From positions 22,329-86,328 of the forward strand of contig NZ_LDTB01000007.1 of NCBI RefSeq assembly GCF_001476895.1: DNA of 64,000 nucleotides, given 5' to 3'. Within the stretch, counting starts at the first letter, position 1, and every line of letters begins with the position of its first letter. The translations under genes and the position numbers were made by a program. Positions 1 to 7,894 of this stretch are shown here, piece by piece. A model generated the notes under the pieces. It ran no database searches and had not been told where the DNA came from. It saw nothing but the letters and a program-made list of their open reading frames with translations. This DNA comes from Sphingomonas endophytica (lineage in GTDB: Bacteria > Pseudomonadota > Alphaproteobacteria > Sphingomonadales > Sphingomonadaceae).

Positions 1-194
1 TCTGCCTCGTCAGCTTCGACACCGACTGGCTGTATCCCACCAGCGAGTCGCGGGCCGTGGTCCATGCGCTGATGGCGGGCGGCGCGGCGGCGAGCTTTGT
101 CGAACTGTCCAGCCCGTACGGGCATGACGCCTTCCTCCTGGAATCGCCCGAACTGGACCGGGTGGTCAGCGGTTTTCTGGGAACCGGACGATGA
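1..194 (+). CDS. metX: Homoserine O-acetyltransferase, C-terminal fragment
   Basis: Only the last 63 codons are inside the window (reading frame from base 3). The fragment contains SFDTDWLYP and SPYGHDAFL, which match the aspartate and histidine parts of the Ser-Asp-His triad of MetX-type alpha/beta hydrolases; the nucleophilic serine lies off the left edge. MetX acylates homoserine in methionine synthesis. The stop codon overlaps the start of metW by four bases (ATGA), the classic metX-metW pairing, which strongly supports both calls. Whether acetyl- or succinyl-CoA is used cannot be judged from this piece. Confidence 0.9.
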   Translation, partial: CLVSFDTDWLYPTSESRAVVHALMAGGAAASFVELSSPYGHDAFLLESPELDRVVSGFLGTGR

Positions 195-790
195 GCCTGC
201 GCCCCGATCTGGCGATCATCGCCGCGCATGTGCCGCGCGGGGCGCGGGTGCTGGATGTCGGGTGCGGCGACGGCGAACTGATGGCGGCGTTGCGCGACGA
301 ATGTGGCGTCGATGCGCGCGGGCTGGAAATCGACCCCGCCAATGTCGCCGCGGCGGTCGGGCGCGGCCTGTCGGTGATCCAGGGTGACGCGGATACCGAT
401 CTGGCGGGATATCCCGATGGCAGTTTCGACTATGCGATCCTCAGCCAGACGTTGCAGACCGCGCGCGCGCCCGACCGGGTGCTGGACGAACTGCTGCGGA
501 TCGGGAGGCACGCCTTCGTCAGCTTTCCCAATTTCGCGCATTGGCGCGTGCGGCTGTCGCTGCTGTGGGGCGGGCGGATGCCGGTGACGCGGCTGTTGCC
601 CGAGCGCTGGTACGACACGCCCAACATCCACCATCTGACGATCGACGATTTTCGCGCACATCTGGCCGAGCGCGCGGTGACGGTGGACGGGGCGTGGTTC
701 CTGTCGGGGGACAAGCGCACCGGCGGCGCGGCGGCGAATATGATGGCGGAACATGCCGTATTTCTGCTGCGACGGAACAAGCCACGTTGA
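191..790 (+). CDS. metW: Methionine biosynthesis protein MetW
   Basis: A 199-residue class I methyltransferase-fold protein. The SAM-binding loop VLDVGCGDGE is near residues 21-30, followed by an acidic residue in GLEID. The later NIHHLTIDDF segment is typical of MetW. In proteobacteria MetW is encoded immediately after metX and is needed for full homoserine acylation; here the two genes overlap by four bases, so translation is probably coupled. The length is normal for the family. A direct methyltransferase reaction is not established for the family. Confidence 0.93.
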   Translation: MSLRPDLAIIAAHVPRGARVLDVGCGDGELMAALRDECGVDARGLEIDPANVAAAVGRGLSVIQGDADTDLAGYPDGSFDYAILSQTLQTARAPDRVLDELLRIGRHAFVSFPNFAHWRVRLSLLWGGRMPVTRLLPERWYDTPNIHHLTIDDFRAHLAERAVTVDGAWFLSGDKRTGGAAANMMAEHAVFLLRRNKPR

Positions 791-821
791 TCCCGGTTAA
801 GATCGCGGGGAATCGGGATCG

Positions 822-1223
822 ATGATGAGCAAGACCGCGCTGATTGTAGAAGACGAGATTTTCGTGGCGCTGGATCTGGAGCGGATCCTGGAGGATGCCG
901 GCTATACGGTCGCCGCCATCGCCGCCGACGCGCAGACCGCGCTGGAAGCGGCACCCGGCTGTCGCTTCGCGTTCGTCGACGTCAATCTGCGCGACGGCCC
1001 CACCGGGCCCGACATCGCGGAGCGGATCGCGCGCGACCATGGCGTGCGCGTCGTGTTCGTCACCGCCAATCCCGGGCAGATCACCAATCGCGACACCGCG
1101 CTCGGCTATGTCCGCAAGCCGTTCAACGAGGAGGCGATCCTGGCTGCGGCGCAGACCGCCGCTCAGGATACGGCCACCGGGCCCGGCAGCGACGATTTCG
1201 TCAGGTGGCAACCGATCGGCTGA
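822..1223 (+). CDS. Single-domain response regulator
   Basis: A 133-residue stand-alone receiver domain with no output domain. The acidic pocket is E10/D11, the likely phosphoacceptor is D53 in FAFVDVNLRDG, and the conserved Thr and Lys are T81 and K99 (VRKPF). Translation could start at either of two adjacent ATGs (822 or 825). The gene converges on a sensor histidine kinase and their 3' ends overlap by 23 bases, so the two may be partners, as is common for HWE kinases with stand-alone receivers. The pairing is inferred from position only. Confidence 0.88.
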   Translation: MMSKTALIVEDEIFVALDLERILEDAGYTVAAIAADAQTALEAAPGCRFAFVDVNLRDGPTGPDIAERIARDHGVRVVFVTANPGQITNRDTALGYVRKPFNEEAILAAAQTAAQDTATGPGSDDFVRWQPIG

Positions 1224-2757
1224 ACGCGCCGCGCGGGATCGTTACCGTCACTTCCAGTCCGTCGCGCGGCCATTCGCGCGTCACCTGCCCGCCCAGCTGA
1301 CGCGCGGCGCTCATTTCGATCAGCTGCGAACCGAAGCCATGTTCGCCCGGCGTCCCGTCGAGTGGGGGCCCGCCGCGTTCGCACCAGCGCAGCACCACAT
1401 CGTCGCCGACGTCGGTGATCGTCAGCTCGACCATACCCTGCGCGGTCGACAGCGCGCCATATTTGCTCGCGTTGGTCGCCAGTTCGTGGAAGATCAACGC
1501 CAGCGGCGTCGCGGCGCGATCGTCCACCGCGAAGTCGGCACCCGCGATCCGGAAGCGATCGCCGGCGCGGGACTGATAGGGGATGAACAGATCTTCCAGC
1601 AGGCCCTGCAGGCTGTCCTGCCGGAGTTGCGGACGCGACTGGTCGCTGTGCGGGCGCACGAAGTCATGCGCGCGACCCAGCGCGGTGATGCGCTGGCGCA
1701 ACTCGCCGAGCAGCCCTGCGACTTCCGGATGCGTGCGGCCGGTCAGATGGACCAGCCCGGCCACGACCGAGAAGATGTTCTTGATACGGTGGCTCAGTTC
1801 CTGGCTGACGACCTCGCGCTCCTCCATCGCCAATTTGTGTTCGTGGATGTCGGTGCAGGTGCCGAACCAGCGCGTGATCCGCCCGTCGCCGTCGCGGATC
1901 GGCAACGCGCGCCCCAGCACCCAGCGATAGTGCCCGTCATGGTGGCGCAGCCGGTATTCGATCTCATAGGGTTCGCCGGTCGCCAGCGAATGTCGCCATG
2001 CCGTCCAGGCGCGTTCCTGATCCTCGACATGGAACATGCCGTTCCATGCCTCGCCATCGGTCGATCCCTCCGGCATGCCGGTGTAGTCGTACCAGCGCGC
2101 ATTGTAATAATCGTGATAGCCATCGGGCAGCGTCGACCACACCATCTGCGGCATGGTGTCCGCCAGCGTGCGAAAGCGCGTCTCGCTATCCTCGGCATTC
2201 GCGCGCGCCTGTCGCACCGAGGCGCGCCGGGCCGCGCCGTCGCGCGAATCGCGCAGCCGCGCCAGCACGTTGGCCGCCAGCACCGTCAGCCCCTCCTGCT
2301 GGAGCGGTGTCAGCCCCTCCGGATGCGGGACGGTGTCGAGCACGCAGAGCGAGCCCATCGGGAAGCCGTCGTCCGACACCAGCGGCGCGCCGGCGTAGAA
2401 GCGCAGGTGCATCTCGCCGGTGACGAGCGGATTGTTCCGGAAGCGCGGATCGGTGCTGGCGTCGGTGACGATCGTCAGGCCGTCGCCCCACATCGTATGG
2501 CCGCAGAACGAATGTTCGCGCGCCGGCTCCGGCCCCTCGGGCACGCCGGTGCGCGCCAGAAACGTCTGGTGATCGGTGTCCAGGATGCTGACGATCCCGG
2601 ACGGCACGCCGCAGAGCCGCGCGGCGAAATCGGTGATCTGCCGCAGCGCCGCCGCGCCGTGCAGCGACTGGATATCGTAGGCGGCAAGCGCCTGCGATCG
2701 CTTCGCCTCGTCGAGCGCGTCGGCGCAGATCAGCGGAGAAGGGTTGGTGCGCGGCAT
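1201..2757 (-). CDS. HWE-family sensor histidine kinase with GAF and PAS domains
   Basis: A 518-residue soluble sensor kinase without obvious membrane segments. A GAF domain spans roughly residues 35-170. A PAS/PAC domain follows at about 190-315 (RFRTLADTMPQMVWS, then IRDGDGRITRWFGTCTDI). The kinase core has the phosphoacceptor H in ELSHRIKNIFSVV and the W-x-E motif (WCERGG) that defines the HWE family. The start abuts the ssb stop codon with no spacer. The input signal is unknown; GAF plus PAS suggests cytoplasmic small-ligand, redox or light sensing, and no flavin-binding LOV cysteine motif is evident in the PAS segment. Confidence 0.9.
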   Translation of the reverse strand: MPRTNPSPLICADALDEAKRSQALAAYDIQSLHGAAALRQITDFAARLCGVPSGIVSILDTDHQTFLARTGVPEGPEPAREHSFCGHTMWGDGLTIVTDASTDPRFRNNPLVTGEMHLRFYAGAPLVSDDGFPMGSLCVLDTVPHPEGLTPLQQEGLTVLAANVLARLRDSRDGAARRASVRQARANAEDSETRFRTLADTMPQMVWSTLPDGYHDYYNARWYDYTGMPEGSTDGEAWNGMFHVEDQERAWTAWRHSLATGEPYEIEYRLRHHDGHYRWVLGRALPIRDGDGRITRWFGTCTDIHEHKLAMEEREVVSQELSHRIKNIFSVVAGLVHLTGRTHPEVAGLLGELRQRITALGRAHDFVRPHSDQSRPQLRQDSLQGLLEDLFIPYQSRAGDRFRIAGADFAVDDRAATPLALIFHELATNASKYGALSTAQGMVELTITDVGDDVVLRWCERGGPPLDGTPGEHGFGSQLIEMSAARQLGGQVTREWPRDGLEVTVTIPRGAFSRSVAT

Positions 2758-3339
2758 TTAGAACGGCACGTCGTCGTCGAGGTCGTCCGCGAAGCCGCCA
2801 CCGTAATTGCCGCCGCCGCGCGACGCGCCTCCGGACGGCGCACCGCCGCCGCGCGCGCCGCCACCGCCGCCGCCACGCGAGCCGCCGCCATAGCCACCGC
2901 CGCTGCCGCCGCCGAAATCGTCGCCGCCGCCGAAGTCGTCACGACCGCCGCCACCGCCACCGCCATTGCCGCCGCCATTGCCGCCGCCCGGCCCGTCGAG
3001 CATCGTCAGTACCGAGTTGAAACCCTGCAGCACGACCTCGGTCGAGTAACGGTCCTGCCCGTTCTGGTCCTGCCACTTGCGCGTCTGGAGCTGGCCCTCG
3101 ACATAGACCTTGCTGCCCTTGCGCAGGAACCGCTCGGCGACGTTCGCCAGACCTTCGTTGAAGATCGCGACCGAATGCCATTCGGTCTTTTCCTTCTTCT
3201 CGCCGGTGTTGCGGTCCTTCCACGATTCGGACGTGGCGATCCGCAGGTTCACCACCTTGCCGCCGTTCTGGAACGAGCGCGACTCGGGATCGCGCCCGAG
3301 GTTGCCGACGAGAATGACCTTGTTGACGCTGCCTGCCAT
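2758..3339 (-). CDS. ssb: Single-stranded DNA-binding protein
   Basis: Residues 1-110 form the OB fold ([38 protein letters not shown]). A long glycine-rich linker covers about residues 118-180, and the protein ends in the acidic tail DDLDDDVPF, which docks replication and repair partners. It coats single-stranded DNA in replication, repair and recombination. At 193 residues it is longer than E. coli SSB because the glycine linker is extended. It lies nine bases downstream of feoB on the same strand and immediately before the histidine kinase. Confidence 0.97.
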   Translation of the reverse strand: MAGSVNKVILVGNLGRDPESRSFQNGGKVVNLRIATSESWKDRNTGEKKEKTEWHSVAIFNEGLANVAERFLRKGSKVYVEGQLQTRKWQDQNGQDRYSTEVVLQGFNSVLTMLDGPGGGNGGGNGGGGGGGRDDFGGGDDFGGGSGGGYGGGSRGGGGGGARGGGAPSGGASRGGGNYGGGFADDLDDDVPF

Positions 3340-3348
3340 GAGATCCTC

Positions 3349-5202
3349 TTAGAGGCCGGCAAACGTCGCCAGCCAGAATGTGATCCCCGCCATGACATAA
3401 GCGGTCACGAAAAGGTAGCCGAGCATGAACAGCGGCCATCGCCAGCCGTTCGTCTCGCGCCGGGTCACGGCGATCGTGCTGATGCATTGCGGCGCGAACA
3501 CGAACCACATCAGGAAGGCCAGCGCGGTCGGCAGCGACCAGCGCCCGCGCAGGTGATCGACCAGGCTCTTGGCGCCCGACGCATCCTCGGTATCGTCGAT
3601 CGCATAAGCGGTGCCGATCGCCGCCACCGCCACCTCGCGCGCGGCCATCGCCGGGATCAGCGCCAGCGCGATATCGTGATTGAAACCGATCGGCCGCACC
3701 ACGACCTCCAGCCCGCTGGCGATCCGCCCCGCGACCGAATATTCGACCTGGCTTTGCCCCGGGGGCGCCTTGGGGAAGCTCAGCAGCGCCCAGAGCACGA
3801 CCGTGGTCAGCGCGATCGTCGTGCCGGCGCGCTTCAGGAAGATCAGCGCGCGGCTCCACAGCCCGATCACGACATCGTGCAGGCGCGGGAGCTGGTATTT
3901 GGGCATCTCCATCATGAAGCCCGAGGATTCGCCCTTCGTCACGGTGCGGCGCAGCAGCAGCGCGGCGACGAACGCGCCGATGATCCCCATCAGGTACAGG
4001 CCGAGCAGCACCAGCCCCTGCAGCCCCACGAACGGCAGCACCTGTCGCGCCGGGATGAAGGCGCCGATGATGATCGTATAGACCGGCAGCCGCGCCGAAC
4101 AGGTCATCAGCGGCGCGATCAGGATCGTGGTCAGCCGGTCCTTCTCGTCATCGATCGTCCGCGTCGCCATGATTCCGGGCACGGCGCAGGCGAAGCTGGA
4201 CAGGAGCGGGATGAACGCGCGTCCCGACAGGCCGACGCCCGCCATCAACCGGTCCAACAGGAAGGCGGCGCGGACCATATAGCCCGACGCCTCCAGCACG
4301 AGGATGAACAGGAACAGGATCAGGATCAGCGGCAGGAACACGACGACCGCGCCGACGCCGGCGATCACGCCGTCGGTCAGCAGCGAGCGCAGGAAGCCGG
4401 GCGCCATCGCCCCCTCGACCGCGGCGTCAAGCGCGGCGAAGCCGTCCTCGATCCAGCCGACCGGCGCCTCCGACCAGCTGAACACCGCCTGGAACATCAC
4501 GAACAGCAACCCGACCAGCAGGATCGGCCCGAACACGGGATGCAGCGCGACGCTGTCGAGTGCATGGTGCCAGCGGCGCGTCGGCGTCTCGCTGACCGTC
4601 GCCGCCCGCGACAGCGCGCGGGCGCGGCGTTGCAGAACGGCGATATCCTCGTCCGGCAGCGTCACGGCGCCGATCGCGGCGCGCCCGGTCCCGACGACGT
4701 CGGTCAGCGTGGCGCGCAGCACGTCGATCCCGCGCCGCCGCACCGCAACGGTCGGGATCACCGGCACGCCCAGTTCACGCGCCAGCACGGCGGGATCGAG
4801 GACCAGCCCGTCGCGCTCGGCGAGATCGATCATGTTGAGCGCGACCACCACCGGCAGTCCGAGCGCGATCAATTGCATCGCGAAGCGCAAATGATTGTCG
4901 AGGTTGGCGGCGTCGACGACCACGACCAAGGCGTCCGGGCGGCGTTCCCCGGCCTGCGCGCCGAGCAGCACGTCGCGCGTCACGCGCTCGTCTGGCGACG
5001 AGGGTTCGAGGCTGTACGCGCCGGGCAGGTCGACCAGTTCGACCGGGCGCCCGTCGTCGAGCGCGAGGCGGCCCGAATGACGTTCGACGGTGACGCCGGG
5101 ATAATTGCCGACCTTCTGCCGTGCTCCCGTCAGCGCGTTGAACAACGCGCTCTTGCCGGCATTGGGGTTGCCGACCATCGCAACCAGCGGGGGCATGTCC
5201 AT
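3349..5202 (-). CDS. feoB: Ferrous iron transport protein B
   Basis: A 617-residue inner-membrane Fe(II) transporter with an N-terminal G domain: G1 GNPNAGKS at residues 11-18, G2 in GVTVE, G3 DLPGAYSL, G4 NMID. Two Gate domains with several hydrophobic segments follow (FACAVPGIMATRTI and GYLFVTAYVMAGITFWLATF). The open frame extends upstream to 5277, but that region overlaps feoA, so the ATG at 5202 (MDMPPLVAMVGN), 22 bases past the feoA stop, is the likely start. It is shorter than the roughly 770 residues of E. coli FeoB, as in many alphaproteobacteria. Cotranscribed with feoA. Confidence 0.95.
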   Translation of the reverse strand: MDMPPLVAMVGNPNAGKSALFNALTGARQKVGNYPGVTVERHSGRLALDDGRPVELVDLPGAYSLEPSSPDERVTRDVLLGAQAGERRPDALVVVVDAANLDNHLRFAMQLIALGLPVVVALNMIDLAERDGLVLDPAVLARELGVPVIPTVAVRRRGIDVLRATLTDVVGTGRAAIGAVTLPDEDIAVLQRRARALSRAATVSETPTRRWHHALDSVALHPVFGPILLVGLLFVMFQAVFSWSEAPVGWIEDGFAALDAAVEGAMAPGFLRSLLTDGVIAGVGAVVVFLPLILILFLFILVLEASGYMVRAAFLLDRLMAGVGLSGRAFIPLLSSFACAVPGIMATRTIDDEKDRLTTILIAPLMTCSARLPVYTIIIGAFIPARQVLPFVGLQGLVLLGLYLMGIIGAFVAALLLRRTVTKGESSGFMMEMPKYQLPRLHDVVIGLWSRALIFLKRAGTTIALTTVVLWALLSFPKAPPGQSQVEYSVAGRIASGLEVVVRPIGFNHDIALALIPAMAAREVAVAAIGTAYAIDDTEDASGAKSLVDHLRGRWSLPTALAFLMWFVFAPQCISTIAVTRRETNGWRWPLFMLGYLFVTAYVMAGITFWLATFAGL

Positions 5203-5224
5203 CAGCGTGACGACGGCCGGACGA

Positions 5225-5482
5225 TCACTCGGCGGCCAGCGGCTCGACGGAAACGCGGATCGCGCCCGCGACCGCACGCCGCAGCGCGACGGTCATCCGT
5301 CCGATCCGGCAGGCGACCGGCCCGCCGCCGATCCGCGCGCGGTGCAGCACCTGTACCGGCACCCCGGTATCGAACCCCAGCTCACGCAACCGCCGCGCCT
5401 CGGGCGTGGCGAGTCGCGTCCAGTCGATGGCGTCGACGACGGCGGCCTGATGCCGCGGCAGGGTTTCGAGGCTGATGGTCAC
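5225..5482 (-). CDS. feoA: Ferrous iron transport protein A
   Basis: An 85-residue SH3-like FeoA domain protein (RRLRELGFDTGVPVQVLHRARIGGGPVACRIG), a small cytoplasmic partner of the FeoB iron channel. The start codon is GTG at 5482. It is the first gene of the feoAB operon. A 13-base perfect palindrome resembling a ferric-uptake operator lies 24 bases upstream, which fits iron-dependent repression. Confidence 0.93.
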   Translation of the reverse strand: MTISLETLPRHQAAVVDAIDWTRLATPEARRLRELGFDTGVPVQVLHRARIGGGPVACRIGRMTVALRRAVAGAIRVSVEPLAAE

Positions 5483-5505
5483 GAGGCCCGTATACCGACG
5501 GTGAG

Positions 5506-5518
5506 ATTGATTATCAAT
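5506..5518 (-). promoter_or_regulatory. Candidate Fur-type operator of feoAB
   Basis: ATTGATTATCAAT is a perfect palindrome with six-base arms around one T. Its core resembles the GATAAT-type half-sites of Fur boxes. It sits in AT-rich sequence within an otherwise GC-rich region, directly before feoA. Assignment to Fur rather than another iron regulator is an inference from the downstream genes. Confidence 0.55.
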
Positions 5519-5564
5519 AAGCGAATGGGCGACGGTAACGAGGCCGGTCGTCGTCGTCTCTCGT

Positions 5565-5590
5565 CGTTGCTTCGCTACGCTCGCATGACG
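5565..5590. repeat. Half copy of a REP-like element
   Basis: GTTGCTTCGCTACGCTCG followed by CATGACGG resembles one arm of the paired repeats at 54547-54623 and 60912-60989. The partner arm is missing, so this looks like a decayed or solitary copy between feoA and coq9. Confidence 0.45.
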
Positions 5591-5599
5591 GACGGCCTC

Positions 5600-6253
5600 T
5601 CACACCACCGGATAGCGCAACCTGCCCACGAAGCGGCTCAGGCTGGGCCGGCGGTTCGTCCGTCGCGTGAACTGCGCCTTGGCCTTCTCGAAGCGCATGA
5701 TTCCGTCGATCCGGCGCGCCAAAAACGCGTGCGTGTCGGCCTGTCCCTCGCTGTCGTCGTCCAGGAACACGGTGGTGGTCGCGGCATAGACCGCCAGCAG
5801 CATCGTGCGCTTGGTATAATGGTTGTAATCGGTCGCGGTATCGCCCGCCATCCGCCACATGGCATCGACGCTGCGCCACCCCAGTCGTGCGGCATGGACG
5901 ACGTTGACCGGCAGCGCGAGGACCGCGCGCGCGCGGCGCAGCGCCTCGCGTTCCGGGGCGAGCGTCGCCAGCCGCGCCTCGACCAGGGCGGTTATCCGCT
6001 GGCGGATCTTCATCGCGGCCAGCGCCTCGGGCGGCAGCGCGCGGGCCATCTCGGCATCGACATGCGCGAACCATGCATCGATCATCGCGACCGGCCCCTC
6101 GGCGAAGGCGACGCGCGCCACGTCCGGGTCCACGCCCTCCTGTTCGGCGGCGAGATCGCGCGCGGCGTCGCTCCATCCGTCGAAGGCGGCATTGGCGGCG
6201 ATCGCCGGGGCGAGCCGGGCGCGCACCTCGTCGAGCGTCAGGTCGTCGGTCAT
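5600..6253 (-). CDS. coq9: COQ9-family ubiquinone biosynthesis protein
   Basis: A 217-residue COQ9 family member. The C-terminal half carries the family hallmark DYNHYTKRTMLLAVYAATTT followed by FLDDDSEG and RRIDGIMRFEKAK. COQ9 proteins bind isoprenoid lipids and assist the hydroxylation and amino-group steps of ubiquinone synthesis. The ATG at 6253 overlaps the stop of the preceding transporter by four bases, so the pair is translationally coupled. The family is mainly mitochondrial and alphaproteobacterial, which supports the taxonomic call. Confidence 0.9.
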   Translation of the reverse strand: MTDDLTLDEVRARLAPAIAANAAFDGWSDAARDLAAEQEGVDPDVARVAFAEGPVAMIDAWFAHVDAEMARALPPEALAAMKIRQRITALVEARLATLAPEREALRRARAVLALPVNVVHAARLGWRSVDAMWRMAGDTATDYNHYTKRTMLLAVYAATTTVFLDDDSEGQADTHAFLARRIDGIMRFEKAKAQFTRRTNRRPSLSRFVGRLRYPVV

Positions 6254-7173
6254 CGCGTTTCCTCCGGCACCGGGTTGGCGGGTGGCGCCTCCGTAGCATT
6301 GCGCCGCGTGTCGCGCACCAGCACCAATGCCGCGGCGATCATCGCGATCCCCACGAAATCGGGCGCGGCGAGCGCCTCGCCGAAATGCACCCAGCCGATC
6401 GTCGCCGCCACCGCCGGCTGGATCAGCAGCGCCAGCCCGATCACCAGCGGCGGCAGCCGGCCCAGCGCATAGATCATGCAGCCCTGTCCGAGGATCTGGC
6501 AGACCAGCGCCAGCGCGATCAGCGGCGTCCACTGCTGCGGCACGATCCGCTCCCCCAGCAGCATCGCGAAGCCGATGAGCGGCAGCAAGGCGGCCAGCGA
6601 CGACAGCGCGAGCGCCGGCCATGGCGCGAGCGCGCGGCGCACGTCGGCCATCAGGATGAAATAGCCCGCGTAGAGCACGCCCGCGAGCACGCACAGCAGG
6701 TCGCCCGTCAGGTGACGCGGATCGAGCTGGTACGACCGCCCCATCAGCAGCCCGGCACCGAGCGCGGCGAGCAGCAGCGCGACGCCCTGCATTCGCGTCG
6801 GCCAGGCACGCGCGACCAGAAAGCCCCAGAGCGGGAAGAGGAAGGTCGCGGAATTGCCGAGGAGTGTGGCGTTGGCCATCGTGGTGTGGATGATGCCGAG
6901 GTGCCACGTGCCCAGATCGGCGGCGAAGGCGATCCCGGCCAGCGCGACGAACAGCCAGATGCGCCCGCGCGGCTCGCCCCCGCCGGTTTGGCGACGCATC
7001 GTGACGGCCGCCACGGCGAGGACCGGCACCGCCAGCGCCATCCGCCAGAAGGCGGCGGCGACCGGCCCGGTGTCGGCCATCCGTACGAACAACGGCCCGA
7101 ACGCCAGCGCGGTGTTCGCTACGACGACCGCGAGGAGCGCGCCGGAGGTGGAGGAAGTGGGCGAGCGGTACAT
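6250..7173 (-). CDS. DMT-superfamily (EamA) transporter
   Basis: About 307 residues with ten predicted hydrophobic segments in two EamA repeats (GALLAVVVANTALAFGPLF; LLADV-type second half ending in MIAAALVLVRDTRR). The substrate is unknown; relatives export amino acids or metabolites. An upstream in-frame ATG at 7191 lies inside a REP-like repeat, so the ATG at 7173 (MYRSPTSS) is preferred. The stop overlaps coq9 by four bases. Confidence 0.85.
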   Translation of the reverse strand: MYRSPTSSTSGALLAVVVANTALAFGPLFVRMADTGPVAAAFWRMALAVPVLAVAAVTMRRQTGGGEPRGRIWLFVALAGIAFAADLGTWHLGIIHTTMANATLLGNSATFLFPLWGFLVARAWPTRMQGVALLLAALGAGLLMGRSYQLDPRHLTGDLLCVLAGVLYAGYFILMADVRRALAPWPALALSSLAALLPLIGFAMLLGERIVPQQWTPLIALALVCQILGQGCMIYALGRLPPLVIGLALLIQPAVAATIGWVHFGEALAAPDFVGIAMIAAALVLVRDTRRNATEAPPANPVPEETR

Positions 7174-7185
7174 TGGTTTCACTTT

Positions 7186-7280
7186 CGTCATTCCCGCGAA
7201 GGCGGGAATCCAGACGCACAGGTTTTCGCCAGAGCCGTGGACGTCAGAGGTTCTGGATTCCCGCCTGCGCGGGAATGACG
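7186..7280. repeat. Paired REP-like element (BIME type)
   Basis: Two inverted arms, CGTCATTCCCGCGAAGGC... and its complement ending ...GCGGGAATGACG, flank a 35-45 base spacer containing ACGTCAGAGGTTCTGGATT. Each arm is also a small hairpin. Close copies occur at 17153-17246 and 53585-53679. Confidence 0.85.
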
Positions 7281-7315
7281 GGGGGCGGCGGAAATGACGA
7301 AGGACGCCGGCAGCC

Positions 7316-7894
7316 CTACACCGCTTCCGCCAGCAGCTTCTTCGCTTCCGCGCCCGTCCAGTCCATGTCGCCGGTCACGCGCCAGAGCTCATGCCCGCCG
7401 GCGTCGTAGAGGATCGTCATCGGCAAATTGGCCCCATAGGCGGTGCTCAGCCCCAGCTTCGGATCGAGATAGGGCGTCAGCGCGGAAAACTGGCCCTTTT
7501 CGAGGAACGCCAGCGCCTTCGCCTCGTCCATGTCCTGGCTGACCGCCACGACCGACACCTTGCCGTCGAGCGATGCGGCTGCGGCGTTGAGCGTCGGCAT
7601 CTCCTTCACGCACGGCGCGCACCATGTCGCCCACAGGTTCACCAGCAGCGGCTTGCCGCCTAGCGAGGCGAGCGTCGTCGCCGATCCGTCCGGCCCCTTG
7701 AACGGCGCGACCGGCGGCGCCTCGCCCTTGTGGCTGCGATCGACCTTGCCCGCCGCCGGCGCGGTCGCGGCGCCGGTCGCTTCGTCGCTGCTGCCCGCGA
7801 CCTCGACTTGCCCGTTGCCCGGTGACGGCTTATCGCACGCCGCGAGGCCCAGCGCGGTGCCGAGGAGACAGACGATCGCGACGCGGGATGCCAT
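7316..7894 (-). CDS. TlpA-like thioredoxin lipoprotein
   Basis: A 192-residue periplasm-facing thioredoxin-fold protein. A lipoprotein signal ends in LGLAAC with the lipidated cysteine at residue 20. A Ser/Thr/Ala-rich linker is followed by the TlpA/AhpC-TSA domain with redox motif WATWCAPC (C92/C95). It probably reduces disulfides in cell-envelope proteins, for example in cytochrome c maturation. The frame is open further upstream, but the ATG at 7894 gives the proper signal peptide. That ATG overlaps the argH start codon on the other strand by two bases. Confidence 0.88.
   Translation of the reverse strand: MASRVAIVCLLGTALGLAACDKPSPGNGQVEVAGSSDEATGAATAPAAGKVDRSHKGEAPPVAPFKGPDGSATTLASLGGKPLLVNLWATWCAPCVKEMPTLNAAAASLDGKVSVVAVSQDMDEAKALAFLEKGQFSALTPYLDPKLGLSTAYGANLPMTILYDAGGHELWRVTGDMDWTGAEAKKLLAEAV

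Noticed and set aside
895..5475. A 1526-codon open frame on the plus strand
   Set aside because: It runs antisense across the histidine kinase, ssb and feoB, is Arg/Ala/Pro-rich without any domain, and arises from high GC with few stop codons.
7174..7191. ATG at 7191 as the start of the EamA transporter
   Set aside because: It falls in the first arm of a REP-like repeat; the ATG at 7173 starts just outside it.
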